From the NCBI GenBank assembly GCA_023101885.1, contig JALPQD010000027.1:4097967-4161966 (forward strand): a DNA stretch of 64,000 nt, read 5' to 3'. The notes beneath the pieces were generated by a model that saw only the letters and a program-made list of their open reading frames with translations, did not search any database and was not told the DNA's origin. Positions within the stretch are counted from its first letter, which is position 1; every line of letters starts with the position of its first letter. Position numbers and translations under genes: made by a program. Origin of the DNA: Typhlomys cinereus (lineage: Eukaryota > Chordata > Mammalia > Rodentia > Platacanthomyidae). Of this stretch, positions 24,873-36,889 are shown piece after piece.

Positions 24873-24873
<1 letters not shown>

Positions 24874-24920
<47 letters not shown>
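24874..24920 (+). repeat. (GT)n microsatellite
   Basis: A nearly pure GT run of about 46 bases. Unlike several others in this window it has no SINE body next to it. Confidence 0.95.
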
Positions 24921-24922
<2 letters not shown>

Positions 24923-26012
24923 TAAATAATACGAAGAAATATCTGCCATTAATTTTGAGGAAACTTGAACAATGTAAAAAACAGAATCAGATTTATTCAG
25001 GAAGGAAAAGATGAGTTGAGACAGGAGAGTAATAAGGATAAAAAGATTAGTTGTCTAAGCTTTTTTAGTAGCTTTGTCATGGCACCCACATTATGTGTGA
25101 CAAATTGTTTGAAACCTAGCCATTTACCATACCTCTGGCCTAGAAAAAATCCCTATCTCTGTAAGGTTGATTCCCTATGGCCCAGATTGAAGTCTAACCT
25201 TTTCCTGAAAGGCCGTCATCGAAAAATGCATTTTAAGGATCCAAATACTAAGGCTAGAAGAACATTTTTAAAGGACTTGGTAAAACATCTGGAGCCAAAG
25301 TTGAATTTGTGTCTGGTTTAGTGGTCCTTCCAGAACAGAATGTTCTGCAGTGGAAAGTTTGAGAACAGGTGGGAAACCCAGGGTGGTCCTAGGAGCTGTC
25401 AAACGCCAGCCTTTTATAGACGATAAAGCCGAGAAACTGCAAATACCAGGCATTTGTAATCAGTCAGGTCTTCATTTTCTCCACAGAGGGCTTTTTCCAT
25501 ATATGTGAGCCACCTAGAGATGCTGTTATGTAGCATAGAAACAAGATCAAAGAGTTATTCTTCTCCGCTATCAGCATCATATTAAGAATGAGCTGGAATT
25601 TCTGGAATTCTGGTTCATGGCCTGGCAGCTGTTCAGTTGCCCTGTACATCTAGATTAGAGGTTTTTTTGTTTCCTTTGTCTCATTTGGCTTTGCTCAGCC
25701 CCACATGACTTTGTTGTGAAATAGAGCCAAAATGAAGCAATGTACTTTCCCTCAACCCACATTGTCTGCTTGGTGAAGAAAAAGTAAAAACCCTATGTTC
25801 AAGATTTTATGACAACTAAATTCCTCAACTGTAGTTAAGAATCATAGATCTGAATCACCTTTGTAAGCAGGGGCTGAGAGAGAAACAAGCAGTCACAGGT
25901 GTACAGGAAAGAGAATCAGGAGAAGTCAGTTATTTCAAAAGCCATTAGACCTCAGCTGTGGCTCTTCTTTCTGGAGAAAACAACATATTTTTAAATAAAA
26001 CATTCTATTCAC

Positions 26013-26013
<1 letters not shown>
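24921..26013. other. Intergenic, nothing recognised
   Basis: No recognisable gene or named repeat. The 118-codon frame at 24965-25321 shows no domain and lacks splice or start context. Confidence 0.4.

Positions 26014-26063
<50 letters not shown>
26014..26063 (+). repeat. (GT)n microsatellite at SINE tail
   Basis: Pure GT run of about 50 bases, directly joined to the CA-rich tail side of the antisense SINE at 26064-26289. Confidence 0.95.
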
Positions 26064-26064
<1 letters not shown>

Positions 26065-26289
26065 AGAGGGCACTATGTGTCCCTGTGGAGGACCAAATGT
26101 CACTTCAGGAATCATCCTGGATTACTTCTGCCTCCTTTTTGATTCACTCTGGGATTTTTCAGGCTCCACCCACCAGAGCCAGAAGTGCATCATTTGTGCC
26201 TGGTGTTTATTATGTGGGACCTGGGATCAGAACTCAGGACCTTCTGCTTGTAAGACAAGAATCTTAACCACTGAGCCATCTCTCCAGCC
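26064..26289 (-). mobile_element. tRNA-derived SINE, intermediate age, antisense
   Basis: The plus strand runs CAGAGGGCACTATGTGTCCC, TCCTGGATTACTTCTGCC, CACTCTGGGATTTTTCAGGC, GTGGGACCTGGGATCAGAAC, TCAGGACCTTCTGCTTG and ends TGAGCCATCTCTCCAGCC. The last part is the antisense of a GGCTGGAGAGATGGCTCA head. The body differs from the young family at 6077 but shares its head. Confidence 0.78.
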
Positions 26290-28254
26290 AGAGAAGACAG
26301 CATATTAAAGCCTGTGTGGAGGTAGTCTGACCTCTACCAATGCTCTATTACTCTCCTTCCTACCCTTTCCTCATACCTCCTCCTTTCCTCTGTCTCAAGT
26401 TTGGCTCAAATTTGACTGTAGACATGCATCACCTATAAGACTTCTTGAAAGATAAATTCTCATGCAGTAGTTCTGAAACCATGTAGATGATTCTCCAGTT
26501 CTTACAAAGATACTAAGAGGAAGCCTGACTGCTGCTTTTCAGAACAAATTTTCTGAGAAGCAAGGCCCAATTTTACTTTTGTGATTGATGATTGACAAGA
26601 TGAAGGACAATTGTAAAGGAAGAAAATTCATATCTTTAACCCTGTTCCTCCACAGTTCACAAAGAAAGCCACCATTGTTTACTCTGTAAATAAATATCGC
26701 TCAGCTATTGGGGCAGTTGAGCCAGATTCTAAGAATATATGATTATCTTTTGTAAAAAAAAATGTCTTTGCTATTTGGGGGTAACATATGGAGAAGGTTT
26801 CCCAGAGAAACCATTTTTCTTTCTTTCCATAGCAACACTCTTTAGATTCATGTTAATTTTTGATATGTTTATTTTAAAGTAAATTTATTTTCACCAAGAT
26901 ATTACCTGAATTGGATTAGGATATGAGTAAAAACATTCTGAAGTAGAAGTGTATGCTTAACTGAGTCACTAGATGAATGGGGTTAGGCGTAGAAATTTCA
27001 TGTAAGTATTTACTGGTTTCCAAGATGCAAATATTATTGTCATGGCCTAAGCCAAGCTTAATATGGATATGGGATTGAATCAGTTGCCTTCAGATTTTAG
27101 ATGTAGCAGAAGGACCTATGACTCTCCACAAAAAAATGAGCTAGCAAGAATAATAGCACAGCTCAAGAAAAAGTGACAAAGTTCAAAGAATATCAATTAC
27201 CATATCAAAGTCTAGAACTTGGTGTCTATATCAGGACCTCTATTGCATTATTTTTCACTCAGTCAATTTTGGATTTTTTTGCCCAAACATTAGATCATAA
27301 TTCTATTTTAAAAGACTTTCAGTTTTTTATAGGTAAATGATTTTCTAAAAATAGATATTGAATCACAAATTAGGGAACATTGACTATTAAAACTATTTTT
27401 GAAGAAAAACCTAAAGCACATGTATGAATCCTTGACTAAAAAAGTGGTGACATAAGATTCTAGCAAAACAAGAGGGCATAGCTGACTGCTATAATGTCCA
27501 TGGTGATATATTATGGATAATGTTCTCAAATTATAGATATTCTTAGAAAATTTCTGTACTTCTGAAGTTATTTTTCCTGGAAGTTGTGAATTAGTTGTGA
27601 AGTAATCTCAAAATTTAGTTTGAAAGAGAGCTGGAGTCTAGGATACTGGGGGAGTCAAGAAGTAGAAAGAATTAATGATTGGAGAGAAATCAAGTCAACA
27701 GGGATCACAGATGTTTTCTTGGACTAAAGAAGTAGAAGACTGAGCAGAAGGTTCTATGTGCATTTCTCTTCCTATAATCACTTGATGACTGGGAAGCAAA
27801 AATATTGAGAATAGCATTACATAAGTATATGTGAATATATACATATGAATATATATTTATATGTATGTGTAAATGGTAGTTCAGTTTTAAAGTAACAAAA
27901 TTATATATTAACTTTTCATTTTTGAACTGTGAGGTTTCAGAGTTCTGCCTGTCTGTAGGTTATTTCCTTGCACATTCCCATGTATTCTTAGCCCTTATGG
28001 CTCTTGTTTTAGAATTATTTACCCTCAAATGTTCATAGCATACTATGATAATATTGTCACATGATTATATCACACACTTAATCCTTATTTGAAATCCATT
28101 ACACTCTCTTGTTTTCTCTCTCTGTTCATCTGGTCTTCTTTCTTTTATAAAATAACCCAAATTGATTTCACATAAGAGAAACTGAATACCACCTTAACAT
28201 TTATTCCTCTTAGCAGGATAATCTTCAATTCTATATATTTTTTTTACAAATGTC
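26290..28254. other. Intergenic, nothing recognised
   Basis: AT-rich DNA with a short ATATAC/ATATGA run near 27835-27870. No gene or named repeat could be supported. Confidence 0.4.
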
Positions 28255-29445
28255 AAATTTCATTCTTCATGATTGAACAAAACTCAATTTGTGCACATAC
28301 TATGCTTTCTTATTCATTCTTCCAGTAAGAGACACCAAAGTTGATTCCCTTATTTTGGTATTATTAATATGTAGTAATAAATATGGGTATTCAATATGAT
28401 TGTGTAATATGTTGATGTGTCTGTATGCACGTGCCACAGAGCACATGTGATAGTGGAGAACAACCTTCTTTTGCTATTTCTTGCCTTTTCACCTTGTTGT
28501 AGAGCAGTCTCTTCACTGCTGTTGTGCAAGCCAGGCTAACTGGCCTGTGCGCTTCTGCCTTCCATTCCTACAGACCTGCTGGGATCTTAGGACTAATACA
28601 GTATGTCTGAGCTATATGGGATTTGAAGATTCCAATCTGGTTACCTTGCTTGCACAAGGATTTTTCTGTAATAATTTCCATAGTGGCTTGACAAATTTGT
28701 AAAATGGTACAATTTTTCCTGCATGCTTGCCAACATTTATTCCTATTTGTTTCTTTGATGATAGCCCTCCTGTAAGGTTATATGGGTACTTACCATAGAA
28801 TAGATTTGCATTATCATAAGTAAAGTTTCTGAATGTCTTCATATGTCTATTGGCCATTTTGCTTCATCCTTTGAGAATTAATGTATACATTTCATTTACC
28901 CATTGATTTTTTGGGCAAGTGGGATTGTTAATTTTTTAGTTCTTCACATTGTCTTCTTATCATCTCTCTCAGTGTAGCTGATACAGATCTCCCGTTCCTC
29001 AGGTTGCCTCTTTATTCTGCTCTTTACTTTACTGTTTAGAATTTTGTTTGATAAATTTTTGAAATACCACTTATCCCCCCCTTTTAATGTTATTAGAGTC
29101 CTATTCAGAAAATCATTGCTGAACCCTGTACCTTGAAGTATTTTTCCTATGTTTTCCTATTGTAATGTCAAAATTTGGCGTTTTATCCTGAGGTATTTGA
29201 TCTATTTCAAATTCATATTCTTTGTACCGAAAGCAAGGAATTTATTCTTTTCCACATAAACACCCAATTTTCCCAGCACTATTTGTTAGAAATTGTCTTT
29301 TCTCCAATACATGTTTTTGGCACCTTTGTTGAAAACCCTGTGTTTTGCTGTGGCTTTGTAGTATAATTTCAAGTCAGGTGTCATGACATCTCTAACAATG
29401 CTCATTTTGTTTGGCATTTCTTTGGCTACTCAGGACTTCTTATCT
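28255..29445 (-). mobile_element. L1 LINE fragment, antisense (ORF2 3' part), split by a SINE
   Basis: The plus strand gives the reverse complement of old mammalian L1 in the correct order: CATTCTTCCAGTAAGAGACA near 28317, TTCCATAGTGGCTTGACAAA near 28676, CTTGCCAACATTTATTCC, TGTCTATTGGCCATTTTGCT near 28844, TTTTCCCAGCACTATTTGTT near 29268, and TTTGTAGTATAATTTCAAGTC near 29355. A B4-like SINE interrupts it at about 28396-28605. No open reverse-transcriptase frame survives. Confidence 0.78.
28396..28605 (-). mobile_element. B4-like SINE, antisense, nested in L1
   Basis: Its CA/GT-rich tail side is GTATGCACGTGCCACAGAGC. It then has CAAGCCAGGCTAACTGGCCT and CTTCTGCCTTCCATTCC, resembling antisense B4. 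The flanking L1 motifs resume after it. Confidence 0.5.
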
Positions 29446-30560
29446 AATGGGAATTGGCCAGTATATCACAGAAGATATCTGTAAATGTACACTGTCATGA
29501 GTAGGATATAGTCTTTTTAATACTGTGGTTGACAGTTTTGTCATAATGCTCAGACACCAACAGAAGCTGGTGCAATGATGCTTCTATGTTTCCTTTTTGG
29601 GTAGAGTCAGGGCACAATGGGAAAAAATCAATGCATGGAGGAGGATAGTTTACATCTTCAGCTCTACTTACAAACATGAAGACTCATGTAGCTTACATCT
29701 GCTTCACAATGATCGCTGTCCAGAGGTGCAACGATAGATCTTTACTAAGATAAGCAAATGGCATATTTTCTCAGCTAATGGATGGATAATGATGTCATCA
29801 GCTGTATCACTTCTGCAATTTCTTCTTCAGACACTGTGTTCAGGTTACCTTCAGATGTTCATTTAAGTATCAGGTACCACCTAAATGTCACAGGGAGAAA
29901 AATTAGACTGATCTTAGCAGTTTGGGAGAAAGATGTTGTCAAAGGTCATCAACAAGTCCAACAAAGCAGTGCTTATTAACAGTGTCTGTCATCACCTCCA
30001 TTTGGAAGTAATTTGGGTATTTGCAGTGACCCAGTCAGTTCTGATTGGCTGGGCAGTGACCTTGGCCAGGGTGAAACCTGTTCAATGTGGCTCATACAAT
30101 GCACTATAGGTAGAATCCAGGATGACAGATGGCAGTGAGGTCAGCAAAAAGGAACTTGTCCATCACTGCTATTGAAGATGAAACTACTCAACAGAGTAAT
30201 TGAAGTAGCACAGGGGTTGTGGTTTACATATGTCGCTAGAGAATTGTTCAAGTTTCTTTAATGTCATGTTACAGTCCTGTGATCTTAGAGTTCATGATAC
30301 CATTGAGTACATGGAAGAAAGTATAAACCACTGGAGTTCAGTGACAGACCTCACTTTTCAATGTTTAAAAACACATCTGCATATGTCTTTACCGCAGATT
30401 AAGTTCCTATTAAAAACCCAGACTCTGATGTTTTCCTATATTTTTATTAGCCAGAAGGGTCAGCTTCCTAGTGAGGGGATTACCATATTCTTCTTGTGGA
30501 CTGTGCCTTTCCTTTCACCTCTCATATATCACAGAATCAATATGAAATATATTAGATAGT
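29446..30560. other. Unassigned block with diverged coding-like texture
   Basis: This block interrupts or abuts the L1 at 29445 and does not read as L1, SINE or hAT. On the minus strand a single reading frame keeps long protein-like stretches separated by stops. One of them is the 60-codon frame at 29495-29677, with the motif NYPPPCIDFFPLCPDSTQKG. On the plus strand the frame 30230-30559 is open for 109 codons. I do not recognise a family. It may be an old retrocopy or an unnamed repeat. Confidence 0.3.
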
Positions 30561-33500
30561 AGAGTTTATTATTCTTTCAAAATGCTGGCTCCATAAAACT
30601 ATTAAAGCAATTATAACACCATGAGAATAACCCTTTTCAATGATACAATTTTGATTTGGTTTTATACTGTGTCAAGTACTTGGACATGAATTGACACAAA
30701 ATTAAGAGAATATTGACTATCATCAAATATTTTGATTTTGGACACAGAGTCATAGTAATTCAACAGTCCTAAAATACATTGATAACTGATCAACTCTAAA
30801 GCAAATGAATGTAAAGTCTCAATGGCATATATGATGAATTAATATGAGAAAAGATATATGTAAATATATGTGTATATATATAATATATACACATATATGT
30901 ATGTATATTATATATGTATGTGTATATATATATAAAACTTTCAGTTGCTCATAGGATTTTTTTAGCAATCTTAGTTTTCTAAGGACTAAAGCACTTTCAT
31001 TCACTGCTTAGCCTCTAACTAACTTTTTCCAAAATTTCTTTGTTGGCTTCCTTGAGGTAATTTGGAAATAAACTAAATAGAAGGGTGCCGGGAGAAGAGG
31101 AAACTGGAGTGATAGGGACAAATAAAAATCAAAGTTAAAATGAGCTCTACTCATGTATAAAAATAGCTAGGAAATCATTTTTTATTAACTACTAAAGCTT
31201 GTAGAAAATAGATGATGTAAATAAATCAATTTTCTTTTTTCTATCTTATGTAAGGTTCTAGTCATTGTCCATATTTAGCATGCATTGTTTAGATGAATGT
31301 GAGAGTCCTTGATAAGACTCTTCTGAACTGTGCTCAGCAAGTAGACATTAGGATTCTTTACTATTCTTGTTTAACAAAGGCTAGTCATTACAAAGCAAGA
31401 CACAACCCTTGCCACAGAGACCCTAATATGCAAACCTGTGTGCATTATTTAATTTTTTAAAAAATGTTGTTCACTTTAGTCATAGCACATAACATCATCC
31501 AAATGGCTTTTAGGATAATGCATCATTAAAACCCTTTGCCTAACTGAATTTGAGACAACTCCCATTTGGATAGAGTAGCTTTTATAGGAATTGCCTCAGT
31601 TGGGCTCAGTCCAGCTCTGTACACCCCACCTATTTTAATGTTCAGATTGTCATGACCCATAGAGAGTCCATTAAGTAATTAAGAGACTGACCACAAAGTG
31701 TCAGGAGTTGTAACTGAATCTTTGGATTCAGTTAATAACCATCTGAAAGTGCCTAACATCACAAGGATCAGACACACCCCGCTAAGTCAGTGGGAGAAGT
31801 CCACATGGGAGCATGCTAATTTGTGGCTAATTTCAGTCCCATTTAAATCAGTCACAAAGCATATCATAAGCCAAATCGTTAAGTTGTGCAAGATAGTCTT
31901 GCTTCCCTTGGAAAAGATTAGAAGAGCAAGCTAAAGATGAAAACCAATAGTCATTAACAGGAGGGGGGAGAGACTTATGTACCTTTCTAAGGCATGGTTT
32001 ATCTCCCAAAAAGGAATCGAAGATTGCTGCAGGTTTTCTTCTTGTCTGCATTTAAAAAAAAAATAGCCATTTTTAAAGTGCTAATACTGCTGTATGCAAA
32101 TCACTTCATGTGAATTTTTTATAGTTTCATTGGTGAAAGGACTTTGCAGCTGTTATTTGCTAACTTGTCATTCCTTGGGTTAAAAGTTCATCCTACACAA
32201 CCAGGGTATGATCACTGCTCATGAATAGGATGACCACACCACAGCCTCATGCTATGTGGATCATATGATTTGTTTTGGATGGTGTTCCTTCCAGATGCTA
32301 AAATCTGGTGCATTCCTTCAGAGTTGGCTTAAGCCCCAATTCACTTTGGAGTTCATCTGAAACAAGCTAATTGAATGGGACCTATCCCAACACATATGTC
32401 TCTTCCACAGTGAAAGTGATTTAGGGTTTGTATGTCAGAGAGTGACCACTGAGCAGATTTGTACAACTAGGCAGTCAGCATGCGAGAGTGTTTCCACTCC
32501 TCAGAAAAGTATGAAGTGAATATTTGCCAGATGGCTCCTTCAGACAGAGGTCTCTTAGAAAAGAATGAAAGAACATTTTGGTAAATTCCAAAGAACGGGT
32601 CATATTCAAGACTTCTTTTTTTTTTTTTTTTTTTTTTTTTTGAGGAATACATTGAGAAGCTTGTTCAGACTCCATAGGGTGCTTGTGCAGTATGTTTGGA
32701 ATGTAAACATGTGACTGAGTCGCCTGGCTGGCACCTGGCTGAGACTATGACCTCTTGGAGTGTTTTCATTGAAAAGGGAGTCTTGGTGATTACAGGCAGG
32801 AGGGTCCCTTTAACCAAAAGAAAAATGAAACTTGGGTGAGTTGAAAGATGCACTGACCTTGAGAGCTTGTTTGGAGGTTCTAGCAGGAGTACAGCTACTC
32901 ACACACCCTTGACCAAAGCCTGGAACTCCTCTATTTAAAAAATTAGGACATAAAGGCAGGATGTGGACATGTTAGGGGAATGTCCAGGGGATGCAGGAGA
33001 GAGATCAGGGTATCAATGATCCAAATGCATTGTCTATATATATGAGATTGTAAAAGAGTAAAATTAAAATGAAAGTTAATTTTAAAAAAGATTAAACATA
33101 AAAAAGATGTTCTGACATGGACTTGAATTCCACCAAGCATCTATATCTGCTCATTCCAGAAAGGATTTAGTACAGTCCAAATGGAGCCACATGACACCGG
33201 TGATGCTTTTCTCTCTTCTGCTTTTATATCTTCTTCCTCTCTCACTTTCACTCTGTTTCTTTCTCTTCCTTTTTCCAAAATTATCTCTCTCACATTTTTT
33301 GTCATCTGACTCTCAGAACCATTGCCCAAATTTAGCCTGAAGACTTATCTTAAGGGAAAAATAAAAGTGGACTTAATAATCCCTATGTAATTTCTGGTTT
33401 CCTTTTATCTTTCCAATTAAGAACGTTCATTGGCTATATCCTGTATCTTAAAAACATACTATGTTCTGATATTTGAGCATTTACTGTTGCATGCTTTATT

Positions 33501-33924
33501 TTTATTTGTGCAGAAGCAAAGGCATCAGACCCTTCTGAATTATTCATTGAACTTTCATGGTGTTGAGCTACCTGATTAAAGATGATATTTCTTTTTCTCT
33601 ATCTTTCCAATCAGTGATGTTTAGGTAAAAGATGTGACCAATTATCAAAAGAGTTGAATACAACTCGATTAGGAGGAAAAACTATATATATTTTAAAAAG
33701 TACTTGTCAAATATTAACTTACCTAAATTACTTGAATGAGGCAGGAAGTTCAATTTCACATTTAATCACAAAGTGAGCTAATTCAGGGGTTTCACAGAGG
33801 CTTTCTACACTTGTAAGTTGTCAGTCAGTCGTGAGCATTTATCTTCCCAGTTGACTGAACTGTTTGTTTATTTATTTTTGATTTCATCATATACATGTGT
33901 AAGCACATATGTATGCACTCACCA
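30561..33924. other. Intergenic, nothing recognised apart from simple repeats
   Basis: It contains an AT-rich TATATG/ATATAC run at about 30855-30935 and a pure T26 run at 32616-32641. No gene or named repeat could be supported. Small frames here overlap the T run or have no features. Confidence 0.4.
32616..32641 (+). repeat. Pure poly-T run (26 T)
   Basis: Twenty-six consecutive T. It could be the A-tail of an antisense retroelement, but I see no matching SINE body immediately after it. Confidence 0.9.
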
Positions 33925-33963
33925 GCACACACACACACACACATACACACACACACACACACA
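33925..33963 (+). repeat. (CA)n microsatellite
   Basis: About 39 bases of CA with one TA interruption. Confidence 0.93.
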
Positions 33964-35379
33964 ACTGGAGTATAAATGTATAAAAGAAATAAGCCCATTT
34001 ATATAATGAAAACTGATTAGTCTAGTCTCCAGTCTTATATATCCAGTCTTTGTAGGATAGTTATAAATAAATATATCAGAGTTTAAAATGAAAAATGTAT
34101 GGTAGGTAGTCTTAGTCATTTATCACCATGGAGCCTAATAAGTTATGGGAATGAAAGCAGACCTTTTATTCTCCAGTGTGAGAGAGCAACAGAGCATACA
34201 CACAGAAACCCTGCTGGGGAAAAGTATCCTGGAAATGCAGGTTTGTCTAGCAGAAGACCTGCCCCAGATGAGATAAATGTGAGTGGGCAATGCAAAATCC
34301 AGTAGGGAAGTTGGCACATCATATGCTGGTACAAGAGGCAATGGCTCAGGCTAAAGAAAAGGCCAGACAGCCCAGACCATGCAGTATCAACACTCTCCAC
34401 TGCTGGCTAATGTTCACATGCATATAAAATAGCCAACTGTGGCACATGACAGGATGCGGTTTTCTTCATGGAGCAAATTGTTAGAAATTGAGTTCAAATA
34501 AGCCAGGCTAAATTAGAGATCACTTACTTTGCACACACTGTATCTTTTCCCTGTTCTCCTAAGCCACAATGTGCCCTGTTCTCTGCAGAGATTTGCAAAG
34601 CCAGATTAAAGTTAATTTTCCCTAGAAGATGCAGGCCTGGGCTTTTAATTTCCTGTGCTAAAGTCTTAATTCTTTGGCAGGATCAGGCTGAGAGACAAGA
34701 AAGGCTGGAAGGAAGGACAAATAGATTTCTGGATACTGGGAAGGAAGGAAATCACTTCATCCGAGAGGTAGAAAGGCTGGCTTCTGTGGACAGAATGTCA
34801 CCTGGAAGGTAGACAGTGGTGGGTTTCTGAACAAAGACATGCAATGAATCTGGCATGTGCTTGGCCAGAGCAGTTTACTGAGTCACCTCGCAGTAGGATT
34901 ACCCAAGTAGATCCGATTTCCACAGAGACCCAAAGGAATGAGGGCCACTATGCTAGTGCCAACACAAATTCTCTTGGCACTTAACAAATGCTTTTTAAAA
35001 AGAATTATTGAAATCCACATAATTTTGTGACTGTATTTTGAAATTCACAAAACTGATTCTTATGACTTCAATTCAACAAGTTACTCTATTCTTTGTTTCC
35101 AACAAGCCACACAGCCTGCAGTCCTGTGCAGATCTGCAGTTGGAATCAGAATATGTTGTTACATTGAGTTGCTTTTAATTCCAATATGAGGAAATGAGAA
35201 GTCGTTTATTTTAGACTCTAAATTAATAGGATTTTAGCATGAGACATTGTTTCAAGAAGTTCTTCAAAAAAAAAAAAAAAGATGAAGACACACTAGACAG
35301 TGTATCCAAAACCAAAGTATAGACATCCAAAAAAAAAATCAGACCTTGTTTTTTTTTTTTTAAATCTTTCTAAAGGTAC
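33964..35379. other. Intergenic, nothing recognised
   Basis: No gene supported. The open frames around 34099-34400 on both strands overlap each other and show no family features. A poly-A run sits at about 35266-35280 and a short poly-T at about 35349-35361. Confidence 0.4.
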
Positions 35380-35761
35380 TGTCATAGTTAGATACAGGTA
35401 TGAACTTGACAGTTGAGGGCTTGAGCTCTAGGCACATTTGTAGAGAATTGTTAGTTGAGTTAAGCCCAGAGCAAATCTGCAGGAGATTGTATAGTGGATG
35501 GGGGAGCCCCAGCCTGTGGGCAAGTAAATAAAATACAGGGAGCTATTTGAGAAAGGAGACATCTTTGTGTTTACTTGGTCAGACATGTTGGTCTGCCAAG
35601 TAAGGATCATCCCTCTCTCAGCCATTCTGTGGAGATGGCGTAGCCCGTTCCTTTGGCCCTTTGATGCTGGCATGAGTTTTCTGGCCGCGATGGACAAACT
35701 GCAACCAGAGAATAAGCCCCTTGTTCCTTTAAGCCAGCAACCATGCAGGTAAACTATTACA
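35380..35761 (+). mobile_element. URR1-like hAT non-autonomous element, copy 3 (best termini)
   Basis: The left end TGTCATAGTT and right end AACTATTACA form a 10-bp terminal inverted repeat with one mismatch. The 5-bp sequence GGTAC sits on both sides (35375-35379 and 35762-35766). An 8-bp duplication, as expected of hAT, is not intact. Internal motifs are TGAACTTGACAGTTGAGGGC, GCAGGAGATTGTATAGTGG, GCCAAGTAAGGATCATCCC and AATAAGCCCCTTGTTCC. Confidence 0.75.
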
Positions 35762-35973
35762 GGTACCAAAGGAAAATTGAAATTGTTTGAAGATTAAAGA
35801 GATAAAAAAATTAGAGCTAAAATACCCCAGCATTATTCAAACATACATAAATACATTAATTAACAAAAATATATAAAAACCTTTTAATCATAACAATTGT
35901 ATAACATATCATACCATACAAGGATACATTATTGTGTGTGTAACTTGGTAGAGATATAATTTTATTACTTATG

Positions 35974-36345
35974 ATGATTAGCATCAATCATCAACCTAAC
36001 ATTTACAAAGAAGATTTCTGAACCTACCTGGAAGGCATTCTCTGAATTAAGTTTGACCTCTGGTAATGGCTATAGAGGATTGTGTTGATTAACTAATTGA
36101 TATGGGAAGACCCAACTCATAGTGGGCAGAACAATTCTCTGGGCAAGTAGATAAAGATTGCAAGATATAGGTGACCATAGGCCAGCAGACAAGCAAATAT
36201 GCATGCATAAGTCCTTGCCCTCTTTTCTTGATGTAGATGAGACATGGCTATCCCTCAGCTGCTAATGCTTTGACTCTCCTGCCATGTTGAGTTGTAATCA
36301 GGAATTGTAAGCTGGAATAAACCCATCTTACCTAAATTGTTCTGG
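35974..36345 (+). mobile_element. URR1-like hAT element, diverged
   Basis: ATCATCAACCTAACATTTAC is followed by AGGCATTCTCTGAATTAAG, GATATGGGAAGACCCAACTC, ATAGTGGGCAGAACAATTCT, TGACTCTCCTGCCATGTTGA and GTAAGCTGGAATAAACCC. The motif order matches rodent hAT-derived repeats. Ends are approximate. Confidence 0.55.
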
Positions 36346-36604
36346 TCAGATATTTTCATTGAATTAGAAGTTGAAATTAAACACTTCCTAATTCATTCAT
36401 TCAAGTATCTTTTAATGCTTTCCAGTCTAGTAAGAGTTCTGCGACCACAAATACATTGTGGTATAATGTATAATATTAAGCAAACTTTTTTTTTGCTATA
36501 GGAGACTTCTCATAAAAAAGCAGTTCCTATGCTCTCTCTCTCTGAATTTCCCTACTTGAATATTTTAGGTAAGTGGAAGTCTATAGTATGTGATCATTTA
36601 AAAA

Positions 36605-36606
<2 letters not shown>

Positions 36607-36653
<47 letters not shown>
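36607..36653 (+). repeat. (GT)n microsatellite at SINE tail
   Basis: Pure GT run joined to the antisense SINE that follows at 36654. Confidence 0.94.
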
Positions 36654-36654
<1 letters not shown>

Positions 36655-36889
36655 CAGATGGTACTATCTGTGCTTGTGGTGGCCCAAGGTGATTGAGATA
36701 TCATCCTAGATTGCTCTAAATCCTCTTTGCTTTGCTCTGAGATTTCCCAAACTCTCTCTTCCAGGACTGGACCAAAAGTGCAGGTGCCTCCATTTCCTCC
36801 TGGTGCTTTTATGTGGGATTTGAGATCTGAACTCAGATCCTTCTGCTTGCAAATCAGAAGATTAACCCCTGAACCATCTCTCTAGCCCC
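36654..36889 (-). mobile_element. tRNA-derived SINE, intermediate age, antisense
   Basis: CAGATGGTACTATCTGTGCT, GATATCATCCTAGATTGCTC, GCTCTGAGATTTCCCAAACT, TGTGGGATTTGAGATCTGAA and AACCATCTCTCTAGCCCC occur in the same order as in the 26064 copy. Confidence 0.72.
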
